Below are positions 8,642 to 21,923 of a stretch of DNA of 64,000 nucleotides, piece by piece; the stretch's first letter is position 1; each line of letters begins with the position of its first letter. The position numbers and the translations under genes are program-made. The notes beneath the pieces were generated by a model that saw only the letters and a list, made by a program, of their open reading frames with translations, was not told the origin of the DNA and made no database searches. The stretch covers positions 16,013 to 80,012 of the forward strand of contig CALFYL010000345.1 in the NCBI GenBank assembly GCA_937952135.1. Direction: 5' to 3'. Source of the stretch: an uncultured Planctomycetia bacterium. GTDB taxonomy: Bacteria; Planctomycetota; UBA1135; GCA-002686595.

Positions 8642-9271
8642 ATGGCTGAACTCCCCACGAGCTCCGCGCGCTCGCGCATGTCGCGCGCCTTGTTGCCCGT
8701 GCTCTTGCACGACATCGGAAACACGACCCAGCGCCTCGTCGGGGTGCGCGCGTTGCTCGAGCTCGACGAGAACGCCCTGCTCGGAGACGCGGGCGCGGAT
8801 CTCGCGTGGGCTTCGGAACGCGCGCAGGAACAAGGCTGGTTGATGGGCTTCGTCGCCGCCCTGCTCGGCGTCGAGATCTCGCCCGCGCGACGCTGGCCGG
8901 ATGCGCTCGGCGCGAGCCTCACGCTCGTCGCGGCCGGACTCGCGCGCGATGGCTACGCCTGCAAGCTCCAACGCTCCGAAATTCCGCGCTGGAGCGGGGC
9001 CGAGCGCGCGCCGAGCGATTTCGAGCTGTGCGTGGCGCTCGGTGCGATCGTGTTCGGCGCCGGCGCGACGCAGCATGACGTGCCGCTCGAGGTGCAATTC
9101 GAAGCGCGCGGTTCGCAGGTGGCCGTCGTGGGTTCGCGCGGCGCCGCAGCGGCGGGCGCGGCCTTCGCCGAAGTCGCCGGCGTGCTCGGAAGCGGGGTGG
9201 CGTTCGAGCCGGTGGGGGACGCGTGGAGCGTGCTGCTGCCGGCGAGCTGGGTGAGCTGGCCCGTCCGCTGA
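8642..9271 (+). CDS. Histidine-phosphotransferase-like protein (ChpT/Spo0B type), tentative
   Basis: A 209-aa protein that starts with a helix carrying LLHDIGNTTQRLVGVRALL (His23, Asp24, Asn27), which resembles the H-box of HisKA dimerisation helices. The C-terminal part looks like a degenerate HATPase fold. FELCVALGAIVFGA sits where an N-box helix would be, then VPLEVQFEARGSQVAVVGSRG and a final GDAWSVLLP strand. ATP-binding G-box residues are missing. Size and layout match phosphotransferases such as ChpT and Spo0B, which relay phosphate from a kinase to a response regulator. No kinase or regulator is adjacent, so the role is inferred from fold features only. It follows the tRNA-Leu gene. 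Confidence 0.6.
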   Translation: MAELPTSSARSRMSRALLPVLLHDIGNTTQRLVGVRALLELDENALLGDAGADLAWASERAQEQGWLMGFVAALLGVEISPARRWPDALGASLTLVAAGLARDGYACKLQRSEIPRWSGAERAPSDFELCVALGAIVFGAGATQHDVPLEVQFEARGSQVAVVGSRGAAAAGAAFAEVAGVLGSGVAFEPVGDAWSVLLPASWVSWPVR

Positions 9272-9335
9272 GCCGGCGAGCCCGCGACTCCGACCGAGGC
9301 TTGAGACGCGGACGCGCCGTGCGAGGATGGCGGCC

Positions 9336-9623
9336 ATGTTCGGTTGGCTTCGAGACCTCCTGGCGAGTGAACCCGCGCCCGAGCCCTACGGCGACCCGGC
9401 GCGCCTCGCCCAGGTGCGGGAAGCCCTGGACCGGCTCGCGCCGCTGCTCGAGCTCGACGGCGGACGCATCGAGCTTCTGGGAGTCGACGAAAGCGGGCGC
9501 GTCGAAGTGCGGCTCGAGGGCGCGTGCCGAGGCTGTTCGGCGCGCTCGACGACGCTGGACGACGGCCTCGCGCCGGCGCTGGCGGCCAGCGCGCCGTGGT
9601 TCACCGGCCTCGTGGCGCACTGA
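9336..9623 (+). CDS. NifU-like domain protein, iron-sulfur scaffold
   Basis: A 95-aa protein made of little more than a NifU C-terminal (Nfu) domain. DGGRIELLGVDESGRVEVRL is followed by GACRGCSARSTTLDDGL, whose CxxC pair binds a transient Fe-S cluster. It probably helps assemble or deliver clusters. The last Leu-rich stretch (about residues 72-95) departs from classical Nfu. The ATG at 9336 is preferred over the one at 9327, because GAGG at 9323-9326 is nine bases from the former and touches the latter. sdhB, some 6 kb away, would be a possible client. Confidence 0.82.
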   Translation: MFGWLRDLLASEPAPEPYGDPARLAQVREALDRLAPLLELDGGRIELLGVDESGRVEVRLEGACRGCSARSTTLDDGLAPALAASAPWFTGLVAH

Positions 9624-9707
9624 GAAGCGCTGACGGACGAGCGCACCGAAGCGCCGCGCCGCGCGAGAAGCGCGGCAAGCGCTCGATCGCCGGCGCGGCG
9701 TGGACCC

Positions 9708-9713
9708 TACAAT
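9708..9713 (+). promoter_or_regulatory. Possible -10 element of the 547-aa gene
   Basis: TACAAT, five of six matches to the sigma-70 -10 consensus, 12 bases before the ATG at 9726. No convincing -35 or Shine-Dalgarno is present. Transcription would begin just before or at the start codon. Confidence 0.35.
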
Positions 9714-9725
9714 CTTCGGCTTCCA

Positions 9726-11369
9726 ATGAGTTTCGAGCCCATCGACGTCGACCGCGCCCTCGAGGAGTTGCGCCAGGTTCTGGCTGCGCGTCCCCAGGTC
9801 GCCGCGGAGTTCCTCGCGAGCCGCACCGAGTTCTTCGGGCAGGTCGCGCCGCTCGTCGACGGCGATGAGGCGCGCCGCGCCGCGCGCCGCCACAGCGAGT
9901 GGTTCCTGCTGGAGCGCTCGAGCGACGCCCTCGGCGGCGCGCCGATCGAGTGGGCCCTGCACACGCGCAGCGAGCTGGGTGACGCCGAGCTCTCTGACGA
10001 AGCGCTGCAGGCGCTGATCAGCTCGCGCTGCGGGGTGTTCGAAGTCACCACGGTGACGCCCGGCGAAGGCGCGTGGGTGCGCGATCTCGGCGCGGGCGGC
10101 GAGTTCCCGCTGCACGAGCCGGCGGCGTCGCTCGAACTCGCGCCGAAGGACGTGATCGTCGGCCGCTTGTTCGCTGTCGGCGCGTCGCTCTACAGCGTGT
10201 CGCCGGCGGCGGGGGTGTTCCGCAACACGAAACTGCTCGACGCTCTGGTGCGCGACGTCGAGACGTTGCGCGCGGGGCGGCGCGGCGTGCTGCGCCTGTC
10301 GCAACTCGAGCTCGAGAACATGTTCTGGGGCGGCCCGGCGAGCTCGGCGCCGAAGCAAGGCGATCCGGTCGTCCGCGCGCGGGAGTTCCTCGTCGGTTCC
10401 GGGGTGAGCGAAGCGCTCGCGTCGTCGATGCTCGAGCAATTGAAGAGCACGCCGTACGAGGCCGCGCGCCTGGTGCACGGCGTGCGCGACGGACTCGCGC
10501 AGGTTCTCGAGCGCCTGGCCTTCGAAACCAACGTGGACCTGGCGCAAGCGCGCGTGCTCCTGCTCGAAGCGTGGCCCGCACTCGCGACGCCGACCGCTCC
10601 GCGCAAGCGCAGCGACCCGGCGCCCCATCGGCGCGGCGACGTGCGCGCGGCGATCGACGCGTTCGACCGCGGACGCGACGCGGGCCGCGACCTCGAGGAG
10701 CTGTTCGGAGAACTCGAACGCGACCTGGAGCTCGAGCCCGAGGAGATCGACCCCGACGCCATCGACGGCGCGCCGGCGCCGGACTTTCCGGGGGTGGTGA
10801 ACGCGATGGTCGAGGAGTTCCTGTGGGAAGTCGAACGCGAGCACGGCGCGAACGAGGCGCGGCAGCTCGCGCCGATCTCGAAGTTCGCGCAGTTCGGCGC
10901 GCACATCGGCGTGTTCGAGAACATGGGCGCCCACGACCTGCTGTTGTTCGCCGCCGTGTGGCTGCCCGAACGCGGCGGGCTGCGCGACGCGAACCAGGCG
11001 AGCGCGGTGCTGAGCGCGCTCAAACGCTTCTGCGCCTGGAGCCAGGAGAGCCAGGACGTCGCCTTGCTCGACGCCTACAGCGGCCACGTCGAAGCGCTCG
11101 AGCCCGCGCTGCCGCGCTTGATCGAAGCGAACGCGCTGCGCAACGAGGCGGCGAGCGATCCGTCGCGCGGAACGCTCTACGAGTTCCTGCGGCGCGACGG
11201 CGCGCGCGTCACGCTGCGCGACCGCAAGGGCGACGAGCAGGAGCTCGAGATCGACTCGAAGCTCGCCGGAAAGCTCGAGCCGGGCGATTGGCTGCGCGCG
11301 AGCGTCGAAGGCGGCGTCGCGCACGTGCACTGCTGCTATCCGCCGCAGATGGCGCAGCTCGCGCCCTGA
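9726..11369 (+). CDS. Uncharacterised protein, 547 aa
   Basis: I do not recognise this protein. It has no signal peptide or membrane segment, is rich in Glu, Ala and Leu, and is mostly predicted helix. An acidic linker near residues 305-355 (ELERDLELEPEEIDPD) separates two helical parts. The last 65 residues (RDGARVTLRDRKGDEQELE onward) look like a small beta-barrel and end near HVHCCYPP. It is probably cytoplasmic. Codon choice is like that of its neighbours and the frame is clearly coding. It ends 31 bases from a convergent lipoprotein gene. Confidence 0.75.
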   Translation: MSFEPIDVDRALEELRQVLAARPQVAAEFLASRTEFFGQVAPLVDGDEARRAARRHSEWFLLERSSDALGGAPIEWALHTRSELGDAELSDEALQALISSRCGVFEVTTVTPGEGAWVRDLGAGGEFPLHEPAASLELAPKDVIVGRLFAVGASLYSVSPAAGVFRNTKLLDALVRDVETLRAGRRGVLRLSQLELENMFWGGPASSAPKQGDPVVRAREFLVGSGVSEALASSMLEQLKSTPYEAARLVHGVRDGLAQVLERLAFETNVDLAQARVLLLEAWPALATPTAPRKRSDPAPHRRGDVRAAIDAFDRGRDAGRDLEELFGELERDLELEPEEIDPDAIDGAPAPDFPGVVNAMVEEFLWEVEREHGANEARQLAPISKFAQFGAHIGVFENMGAHDLLLFAAVWLPERGGLRDANQASAVLSALKRFCAWSQESQDVALLDAYSGHVEALEPALPRLIEANALRNEAASDPSRGTLYEFLRRDGARVTLRDRKGDEQELEIDSKLAGKLEPGDWLRASVEGGVAHVHCCYPPQMAQLAP

Positions 11370-11400
11370 CTTCCTCGCGAGTTCAGCGTCCGTCGCGGGT

Positions 11401-12006
11401 TCAGCGCGCGAGGCCCGCCGGCAACTGGATCTCGCACACGAGCTGGTTCCAGTCGGCGACTTCGCCGGGGTTGCGCAGGTAGACCTCGCGGATCGGTCCG
11501 TTCTCGACCCAGCTCATCTGGTTCAGGTACGCGAAGAGCGCCGGGTAGGCGCGCGGAACGTCCGGATAGGGGCCCGCGACGTAGGCGTAGACCACCGTCG
11601 TGCTCGGAAGCACGTCGTAGGCGAGCGGCGCGCGGGCCTGGGCGCCTGGGGCGACCGGGAGGCAGGCGCGCAGGCGCAGCTCCGAAGTCGGCGTGCGGCC
11701 CGGGTCGTCGTAGTAGAGCGCGAACGGCGGGCCCGAAGCTTCCAGGCCCTGTTCGCGAGCCGCGGCGAAGAGCGCCTCCAGGGAACGGCCGACGTGGGTG
11801 TAGCTGCCGCGGGCTTCGACGTAGACGTAGGGCTGGTCGAGGCGGTGCTTCCAGTTCACGTCGACGGTCTCGTAGGGCGCGCGCGCCACTTGGAGCTCGA
11901 ACTCCAACTCGCCGCCGGCGGCGCCCGGAGTCTCACGTTGTCCGACCTGGGCCGAGCAAGCCGCTAGCGACAGCAGCAGGAGGCAGCGCGCGAAGGCGAT
12001 CTTCAT
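11401..12006 (-). CDS. Lipoprotein with GyrI-like effector-binding domain
   Basis: A 201-aa protein. The ATG at 12006 gives a lipoprotein signal, KIAFARCLLLLSLAAC, with the lipid-attached Cys near residue 17. The rest resembles the GyrI-like/AraC effector-binding fold. PYVYVEARGSYTHVGRSLEAL is the first repeat, then SGPPFALYYDDPGRTPTSE and RLRACLPV, and a second half (VVYAYVAGPYPDVPRAYPAL) of similar shape. Such domains bind small molecules or proteins. Here it would be anchored to a membrane facing the periplasm, so ligand sensing or sequestration is a guess. An upstream extension of the frame to 12045 is less likely because it would bury the signal. Confidence 0.75.
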   Translation of the reverse strand: MKIAFARCLLLLSLAACSAQVGQRETPGAAGGELEFELQVARAPYETVDVNWKHRLDQPYVYVEARGSYTHVGRSLEALFAAAREQGLEASGPPFALYYDDPGRTPTSELRLRACLPVAPGAQARAPLAYDVLPSTTVVYAYVAGPYPDVPRAYPALFAYLNQMSWVENGPIREVYLRNPGEVADWNQLVCEIQLPAGLAR

Positions 12007-12209
12007 GGGCGGATGGTCGACTCGATCGCCCGACTCCTTGAGCACGCACGGATGCGCCAGCGCGCGCCTGACGCTGGCCCGGCCGTCCCAGGGACCCCGA
12101 GGTGGCCCCAGGGCCTATGCCAACTTCCGATAATGTATGTTATGTTGCACACCCAGGTAGTCGTCGCTTTGGACCTGACGCCTCGGCGAGGCTGCGGCTC
12201 GGCGCCCGC

Positions 12210-12800
12210 TCAGCTTCGGCTGGTCGCCGCGGATCCCGGGCCGCCGGGAAAGCGCGCCACGGTCTTGGGCGGCGGCGGCGGACTCCAGTCCAGGTCGAGC
12301 CCGATGAAGGCGCAGCGCAGGTGCGGCGCATCGCGGGCCGGCCAGTCGACGACAAGATTCCGAGCGGACGACGACACGATGCCGAGCGACGGCGAGGCCC
12401 TTTCGGTCGGTAGCGCGAGCGCACGCCGCATCACGAGTTCCAAGGCGAGGCTCTCGACGTGGACGGCGATCTGCTCGCCGGCGTGGCGTCGGGCGAGTTC
12501 GTCGAGTGCGGCGAAGAGCTCCGTGTCTCGCTGCGATCCGAAGCGCGCTCCGAGCGGCGGTTCGACACCCGACGAACCCCGTGCGGGATCTTCCACGCCT
12601 CGCGGACGTCGTCGGTTCCCCGGCGCGGCGCGCGGGCTGTCGAGACGCTCGAGTTCCGCCTCGCCGAACAAGCCGCGCCAGGCGTAGGCGGCGACGATCG
12701 GCGCGGCTTCGGGCAGCGCCTCGGCCGCGAACTCCGAAACTGCGTCCGCAGTCGCCGCTGTCGACCAAGCCGTCAACCAAAGCCTTGTCAAGTCGCTCAC
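12210..12800 (-). CDS. Hypothetical protein, 196 aa
   Basis: Not recognised. Codons keep a high third-position GC and the composition is balanced (AWRGLFGEAELERL, HVESLALELVMRRAL, RCAFIGLDLDW). That argues for a real gene rather than a shadow, although an internal Arg/Pro-rich stretch (about residues 58-80) weakens it. No signal peptide or membrane segment is seen. The start is GTG at 12800, and a TAGCAT hexamer lies six bases upstream. It is divergent from sdhC, sharing a 208-base region. Competing plus-strand frames here are Arg/Ser-rich. Confidence 0.5.
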   Translation of the reverse strand: MSDLTRLWLTAWSTAATADAVSEFAAEALPEAAPIVAAYAWRGLFGEAELERLDSPRAAPGNRRRPRGVEDPARGSSGVEPPLGARFGSQRDTELFAALDELARRHAGEQIAVHVESLALELVMRRALALPTERASPSLGIVSSSARNLVVDWPARDAPHLRCAFIGLDLDWSPPPPPKTVARFPGGPGSAATSRS

Positions 12801-12806
12801 GACTCC

Positions 12807-12812
12807 ATGCTA
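12807..12812 (-). promoter_or_regulatory. Possible -10 element of the 196-aa gene
   Basis: Read on the minus strand this is TAGCAT, which fits TANNNT and ends six bases before the GTG at 12800. That is the spacing expected for a leaderless transcript. No clear -35 is seen. Confidence 0.3.
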
Positions 12813-13008
12813 GCGACGCTTCGAGTCGGTTCGAACAGGCCCGGCCGGCGGTCGGCGGCGCGCGATTTCGGGCCAAGACGATTGCCGCCGCTGACGCGCT
12901 CCGATACGGTCCCGCGCCCATCCTCGCGGCGCGCGATGCGGACGAACCACAGGTCCGCGCGCGCCCGAACGTCCCACCCGTCATGAAGCATTCGCGGAGC
13001 CTCAGTCG

Positions 13009-13692
13009 ATGATGAGCCGCTGCCAAGTCTTCTTGCGCTCGTCGATCGGCAAGAAGCTGTTGATGGCCCTCACGGGCCTGTTCCTGATCGGCTTCCTGGT
13101 CGCGCATCTGGCGGGCAACCTGACGCTGTTCGTCGACGCCGACGGCGGCGCGATGGCGGTCTACGCGCAGAAGCTCGCCGACCTCGGTCCCCTCCTGTGG
13201 ATCGCCGAGGTCGGCCTGTTCGTGCTGTTCGTCGTGCACTTGGGCCTGGGCATGCGCGCCGCGATGGAGAATCGCGAAGCGCGGCCCGCGCGCTACAAGG
13301 ACACCGCCCCCAAGGGCGGGCGCAGCCCGGCTTCGGTGACGATGATCGCCACCGGGGTCGTGATCCTGCTGTTCCTGATCGTCCACCTGATCGACTTCCG
13401 TTTGGTGGACGGGCTCTTCGCGCACCCCGAGCCTGCGACGCTCGCCAAGGTCGTCGTCGAACGCCTTTCGTCGCCGCTCGGCGCCGCGATCTACTTCTTC
13501 GGCATGGTCGCCCTCGGCGTGCACCTGTGGCACGCGTTCCAAAGCGCGCTCCAGACACTCGGCCTCCGCCATCCGGCCTACGACAAGTCGATCAAGTGTG
13601 TCGGCGCGGTCCTGGCCGTCGGCGTCGCCGGCCTGTTCGCCGCCTTCCCCGTGCTGTGCCTGATCTACAAGGGCGATTGGCCCTGGAGCTGA
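13009..13692 (+). CDS. sdhC: Succinate dehydrogenase cytochrome b subunit
   Basis: A 227-aa membrane anchor of the b558 (B. subtilis-like) type. Five membrane segments are visible, around residues 14-36, 63-83, 108-130, 158-178 and 195-218. Histidines placed to hold haem lie in [25 protein letters not shown] and GVHLWHAF. It links the SdhA/SdhB catalytic part to the quinone pool. The ATG at 13009 has GGAG nine bases upstream; a second ATG follows directly. sdhA and sdhB come next, with only 25 bases to sdhA. Confidence 0.92.
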   Translation: MMSRCQVFLRSSIGKKLLMALTGLFLIGFLVAHLAGNLTLFVDADGGAMAVYAQKLADLGPLLWIAEVGLFVLFVVHLGLGMRAAMENREARPARYKDTAPKGGRSPASVTMIATGVVILLFLIVHLIDFRLVDGLFAHPEPATLAKVVVERLSSPLGAAIYFFGMVALGVHLWHAFQSALQTLGLRHPAYDKSIKCVGAVLAVGVAGLFAAFPVLCLIYKGDWPWS

Positions 13693-13717
13693 TGCCCCGC
13701 GCCGCGAGGCCCCCACC

Positions 13718-15696
<1,979 letters not shown>

Positions 15697-15700
<4 letters not shown>

Positions 15701-16506
15701 GTGCGGGTCACGACGACCACGGTTCGGGAGGGCTCGACCTGACGCTCCACATCTGGCGTCAGGAATCGAGCGAGGCGCAGGGACGGTTCGAGACGTATCC
15801 GTTGCACGACGTGTCGCCCGACATGTCGTTCCTCGAGATGCTCGACGTCCTGAACGAACAACTCGTGCGCGAGGGCCGCGAGCCGGTCGAGTTCGACCAC
15901 GATTGCCGCGAAGGCATCTGCGGCAGTTGCGGGGTGATGATCAACGGCCAGGCGCACGGTCCGGACCGCGAGACGGCGACGTGCCAGCTGCACATGCGGC
16001 GCTTCAAGAGCGGAGAGACGATCTTCATCGAGCCGTTCCGCGCGCGCGCCTTCCCGGTTCTGCGCGACCTCGTCGTCGACCGCAGCGCCTTCGACCGCAT
16101 CATGTCGAAGGGCGGGTTCGTCTCGGTGAACACGGGCGCCGCGCGCGACGCGAACTCGATCCTGATTCCGAAGGAGAACGCGGACCTGGCGATGGACGCC
16201 GCCGCGTGCATCGGCTGCGGCGCCTGCGTGGCCGCGTGCCCGAACGCCGCCGCGATGCTGTTCGTCGGCGCGAAGATCTCGCATCTGGGGCTCTTGCCCC
16301 AAGGCCGTCCGGAGCGCAGCCGGCGCGTGCTCGCCATGGTCGCGCAGATGGACGCCGAGGGCTTCGGCAACTGCGGGAACATCTACGAGTGCGAGGCGGC
16401 GTGCCCGAAAGCCATCTCGGTCGAGAACATCGCGCGCCTCAACCGCGACTACTTGATCGCGAGCGCGACCGAGCGTCCGCCGACCGCCTCCGGCGGCGGC
16501 GCCTGA
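15697..16506 (+). CDS. sdhB: Succinate dehydrogenase iron-sulfur subunit
   Basis: A 269-aa electron-transfer subunit. The 2Fe-2S ligands are in [10 protein letters not shown] and a following Cys (ATCQLHM). The two ferredoxin-like groups [12 protein letters not shown] and [12 protein letters not shown] hold the 4Fe-4S and 3Fe-4S clusters. AGAGGAG lies just before the ATG, which is inside the end of sdhA. This completes the sdhCAB operon. A 650-base spacer follows. Confidence 0.95.
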
Positions 16507-17156
16507 GCGAGCGAAGCGACGTCCGACGAACCAGGTTTCGCGAGCGGGCTCCGACCGGCGTCGCTGCGCCGTCCGAGTGGCGCTCGCCGAACGGAATGCA
16601 CCCCAACGGCGAGACCGCTCGCCGCTCGAGTTCCTCCGCTCCGAGCTCGGATCGACTCGCAGCGGGTCGCAACTCCCCCATCGGTCGAGCTAGTCCCTGT
16701 GTGGGACGCCGCGGCGCCGAACGCCGAGCGACCCGGCTTTACCGCGGAGTCACGGGCCCAGTGGACGGCGTAACGATCTCGGAACGCGAACTTCCCACTC
16801 CCAAGGGGCGCCCCCGCTCCAGCGGGCTTGGCGGGGTCGGAAGGCTGGAATCGGTGACCGGCACGCCACTTGCCTCTGAGAGCGCGGGCTCTACGCTCAG
16901 TCGCGCGCGGCGCCGTTTTCAAGCACGCTGACCTTCGACCGCGCGGACAAGCCCACACGTCCACAAGCTCGCCAGTTCATTCGGTCCAGACCCACTTCCG
17001 TCCAACTCGAGCCAGTCGAACGCGAGTGAGTCCACCCGACCCAGTTCCTTCGAACCCACCTTCCATCCAACCACCCTCCATCCGATCCACCTTCCCTTGA
17101 ATCCACTCAGAGCGGCGGCGAACTCCGCCCCGTGGCCTGAGAGACGAACCACCACC
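16507..17156 (+). other. Long spacer upstream of the HEAT-repeat gene
   Basis: A 650-base stretch with no believable gene: the open frames on both strands are Arg/Ser-rich and start or stop at random. From about 16970 to 17100 the plus strand becomes clearly C/T-rich, with repeated short TCCA/CCAC words, unlike the flanks. The pyrimidine-rich part could be an untranslated leader of the next gene. No stable RNA fold was recognised. Confidence 0.35.
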
Positions 17157-19319
<2,163 letters not shown>

Positions 19320-19390
19320 TCGGCCTGTGATGCGGGGCGCTCTCCCAAGCCGGCCCACTCGCGGCCGGCGGCGGACGAGCCCCTGAAGAC

Positions 19391-19424
19391 AACGCCCGGA
19401 CTTCCCCGCGGAAGTCCGGGCGTT
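19391..19424. terminator. Strong hairpin terminator between convergent genes
   Basis: A perfect 15-bp inverted repeat (AACGCCCGGACTTCC and its complement) around a CCGC loop, followed by CTCGTTTCC. It lies 71 bases after the HEAT-repeat stop and 115 bases from the convergent minus-strand stop, so it may end transcription from both sides; the outer AA/TT pairs supply the tracts. Confidence 0.8.
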
Positions 19425-19538
19425 CTCGTTTCCTGCGGGCCCCGGCTCGTGGCGGTTTCCCCGCCCGCTCGAACGCTCTCGCCGGGTTGCGCTCCGCGCG
19501 GAGCTCCACGCGCCCCGTCACCAAGCGCGCCGGCGACG

Positions 19539-20153
19539 TCAGGCCACGGGGGCTTCGCCCGCGCGAGGCGCGTCCGACGGCGCGCGCGAGAGCACCAGCA
19601 ACGCGCCGAACGCGAGCCCGAACCCGGCGACGCAGATCCACAGCGCGCGGCGCGCCGCGTCGCTTGCGGCTTCGTCCCGCGCGAGCACCTGTGCGGCGAA
19701 GGCGCTCTGCTCCGCGTGCAGCTCGAGCCACGACTCACGCGCCGCCGCGTCGAGCGAACTCGAGTCGATCGCCGCCTTCCAGCGCGCGAGCAAGTCCTCG
19801 GCGACGCGGCCCAGTCCCAGCGTCAGCGCGCAGAGCACCGCGTTGCGCGCGAGGTCCAGGCTCTGCGGCGCCACTTCGAGCCCGGCGAGCGCCTCGTCCA
19901 GCGCCGCGGGCAGATTCCCCGCGTTGTACAGCACGTGGAAGCGCCACTCCGCGCGCAGTTGCGGCGATGCGATGAAGCGCGTCTCGTTCAACGCGAGGTC
20001 GTAGCGGCCGCGCTCGAACTGCGCCGCGACCTCCTCCACGGCCGCAGCCTGTGCCGCGTCCTGTGCTGCATCCTGCGCCGCTGCGCCCGACGCGACGAGC
20101 GCGACGCCGAGCAGCGTGCGGGTGACGCTAGCGAGCCGCGGCCAAGCGCTCAC
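19539..20153 (-). CDS. Small TPR-like membrane-anchored protein
   Basis: A 204-aa protein with an N-terminal signal or anchor (TRTLLGVALVASGAAAQ). Helical repeats of TPR type follow, around residues 38-150 (ERGRYDLALNETRF, YNAGNLPAALDEALAGLEV, ARNAVLCALTLGLG). A membrane segment closes it near residues 172-190 (WICVAGFGLAFGALLVL). A short Ala/Gln repeat (AAQDAAQDAAQAAA) follows the signal. Its start lies 26 bases inside the upstream spermidine-synthase-like gene, so they are probably one transcript. Function unknown; a partner-binding role fits the repeats. Confidence 0.72.
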   Translation of the reverse strand: MSAWPRLASVTRTLLGVALVASGAAAQDAAQDAAQAAAVEEVAAQFERGRYDLALNETRFIASPQLRAEWRFHVLYNAGNLPAALDEALAGLEVAPQSLDLARNAVLCALTLGLGRVAEDLLARWKAAIDSSSLDAAARESWLELHAEQSAFAAQVLARDEAASDAARRALWICVAGFGLAFGALLVLSRAPSDAPRAGEAPVA

Positions 20154-21729
20154 GCGCCCCCTCCAGCGAGCGTTGTTGGAGCCGCTCCAGCGGACTGCGA
20201 TCGTCTCGCAGCGGCGCGTCCGCCGCGGCGCCGTGGAACCGCCGCCAACAGCCCTCGGGCGAGAGCGACGGCAGCAGCGCCTTGGCGACGGCGCCCTCGA
20301 ACCAGTAGTCGTCGCCGTCCGGCGCGGTCGGCCGCGCGCCCGACCGCGCGAAGAGCACGATGTTCCGCGAACGCGGAGTCAGGTAGCCGACGCACTCGCC
20401 GTCGAAAGCCGCCGCGAGCGTGGTCGCCACCGCCTGCACGACCGGGTCGTCGAAGCCGAAGCCGCCGACGTTCACCGCGATCCAGCCGTTTTCCGCGAGG
20501 CGCGCGCGCATCTGCGAGAAGGCTTCGAGGGTCGCGAGGTGCGCGGGGATCTCGACTTGGTTCTGGTAGGCGTCCAGCACGAGCAGATCGAACTCGCCCG
20601 GCAGCCCGCGCAGCCCCGCGCGGCCGTCGACTCCGGCGAGCACCGTGCCGCGCTCGGTCGCGAGGTCGAACCACTCGAAGCCGAGCTCGACGACCCGCTC
20701 GTCGATCTCCAGGCCGCTCAGTTCGAGCTCAGCAGCGGGCGGCGAGGCGCCCTCGAGCACGCGGAACGCCGTCCCCGCGCCGAGCCCGATCACGGCGACG
20801 CGCCACGGACCTTCCGCGCGCGCCCACCAGGCCGGCAGCACGAACAGGTCGTAGTAGAAACCCGGCCCGAGCAGCCCCTTGTGCGCGACCCACACCGACT
20901 GGAACGAGTCGAGCCCCTCGTTGACCTGCAGCAAGCGCTGCGGCTCGCCCCAGCGGCGGTCCTCGACGACGCGGATCGACTGGTAGCGCGACTCGGCCTC
21001 GGCCAGCACCTCGACGCCCGGCGGCGCCGGCGAGCGTTCGAGGCGCGAGAGCAGCGTGGCGGGAAGCGTCGCGCAGGCGAGGGCGCCGGCGACGAGCCAG
21101 CCGCCGCGCGACTGGCTGAGCAGCCCCACGATCGCGCTGCATCCGAGCAGCACGAGGGCCGCCGCCACGAAGGTCCACGACAGCCCGAGCGTGGGCGCGA
21201 AGACGTGCGTCGTCCCAAACGCGCCCGCGAGGCTGCCCAGGGTCGAGGCGCACAGCACGGTGCCGCCGGCTGTCCCCGCGTGCGTGCGCGAGATGCGCTG
21301 GTAGCACTCCGTGCAAAGCGGCGCGACGGTGCCGAGCAGCGCCGCGGGCGGAAGGAACAGCACCAGCGTCGCGGCGAGGCTGCCCCACAGGAGCAGCGAC
21401 GCCGACTGATCGAGGGTCAGCTCGCGCGGGAGCAGCACCTCGCACAACGGGCGTGCGAGAGCGGGCAACCAGGCGTTCCACGCCGCCGCCGCCGCGAGCA
21501 GCCAGGCGAGATCGCGGGTCGGTCGAGCGCGCACCGCCAGTCGCGAGCCGAGCAGATACCCCAGCGCGAGCGCGAGCAGGATCACGCCGATGACGTTGGT
21601 CCACACCCCGGCGCTCGAGCCGAACCACGGCGCGAGCAAGCGCACCGCGGCCAGCTCGACGGTCATGGTCGCCGCGCCCGCGAGGGCGGCGACGGCGAGG
21701 AGCAGCACGCGCGATCCGGCTTCGCTCAT
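20128..21729 (-). CDS. Membrane-bound spermidine-synthase-like protein
   Basis: A 533-aa fusion of an N-terminal membrane part (about seven or eight hydrophobic segments up to residue 230, beginning LLLAVAALAGAATM) with a C-terminal Rossmann domain of the spermidine synthase family. The latter shows VAVIGLGAGTAFRVLE, LSGLEIDERVVELG and FDLLVLDAYQNQVEIP. Proteins of this layout are common but their substrates are mostly unknown. The usual aspartates for putrescine and decarboxy-SAM binding are only partly recognisable, so true spermidine synthesis is doubtful. Starts with ATG and overlaps the next minus-strand gene. Confidence 0.8.
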   Translation of the reverse strand: MSEAGSRVLLLAVAALAGAATMTVELAAVRLLAPWFGSSAGVWTNVIGVILLALALGYLLGSRLAVRARPTRDLAWLLAAAAAWNAWLPALARPLCEVLLPRELTLDQSASLLLWGSLAATLVLFLPPAALLGTVAPLCTECYQRISRTHAGTAGGTVLCASTLGSLAGAFGTTHVFAPTLGLSWTFVAAALVLLGCSAIVGLLSQSRGGWLVAGALACATLPATLLSRLERSPAPPGVEVLAEAESRYQSIRVVEDRRWGEPQRLLQVNEGLDSFQSVWVAHKGLLGPGFYYDLFVLPAWWARAEGPWRVAVIGLGAGTAFRVLEGASPPAAELELSGLEIDERVVELGFEWFDLATERGTVLAGVDGRAGLRGLPGEFDLLVLDAYQNQVEIPAHLATLEAFSQMRARLAENGWIAVNVGGFGFDDPVVQAVATTLAAAFDGECVGYLTPRSRNIVLFARSGARPTAPDGDDYWFEGAVAKALLPSLSPEGCWRRFHGAAADAPLRDDRSPLERLQQRSLEGARERLAAAR

Positions 21730-21923
21730 GGCTTGGGGGACGCACCGAGACGCGGGGGCAGGTCGAGCGGGACGGCTGGGCGCGCGAGGGGTTCGTGCGC
21801 CGGAGAGACCGCGCGGCTAGCCGGCTCGCCGCGCGAGGCCACGCTGGAGCGCCAGCTCGGGAGCGCGGCCGAGGGCCGCACTCGGCGGCGGGTTCAGGCC
21901 GGGCGAGTGCGAACCTGTGGCGC

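Noticed and set aside
12013..12687. A 224-codon plus-strand frame opposite the 196-aa gene
   Set aside because: Its composition is Arg/Ser-rich, while the minus-strand reading has more balanced residues and genome-like codon use.
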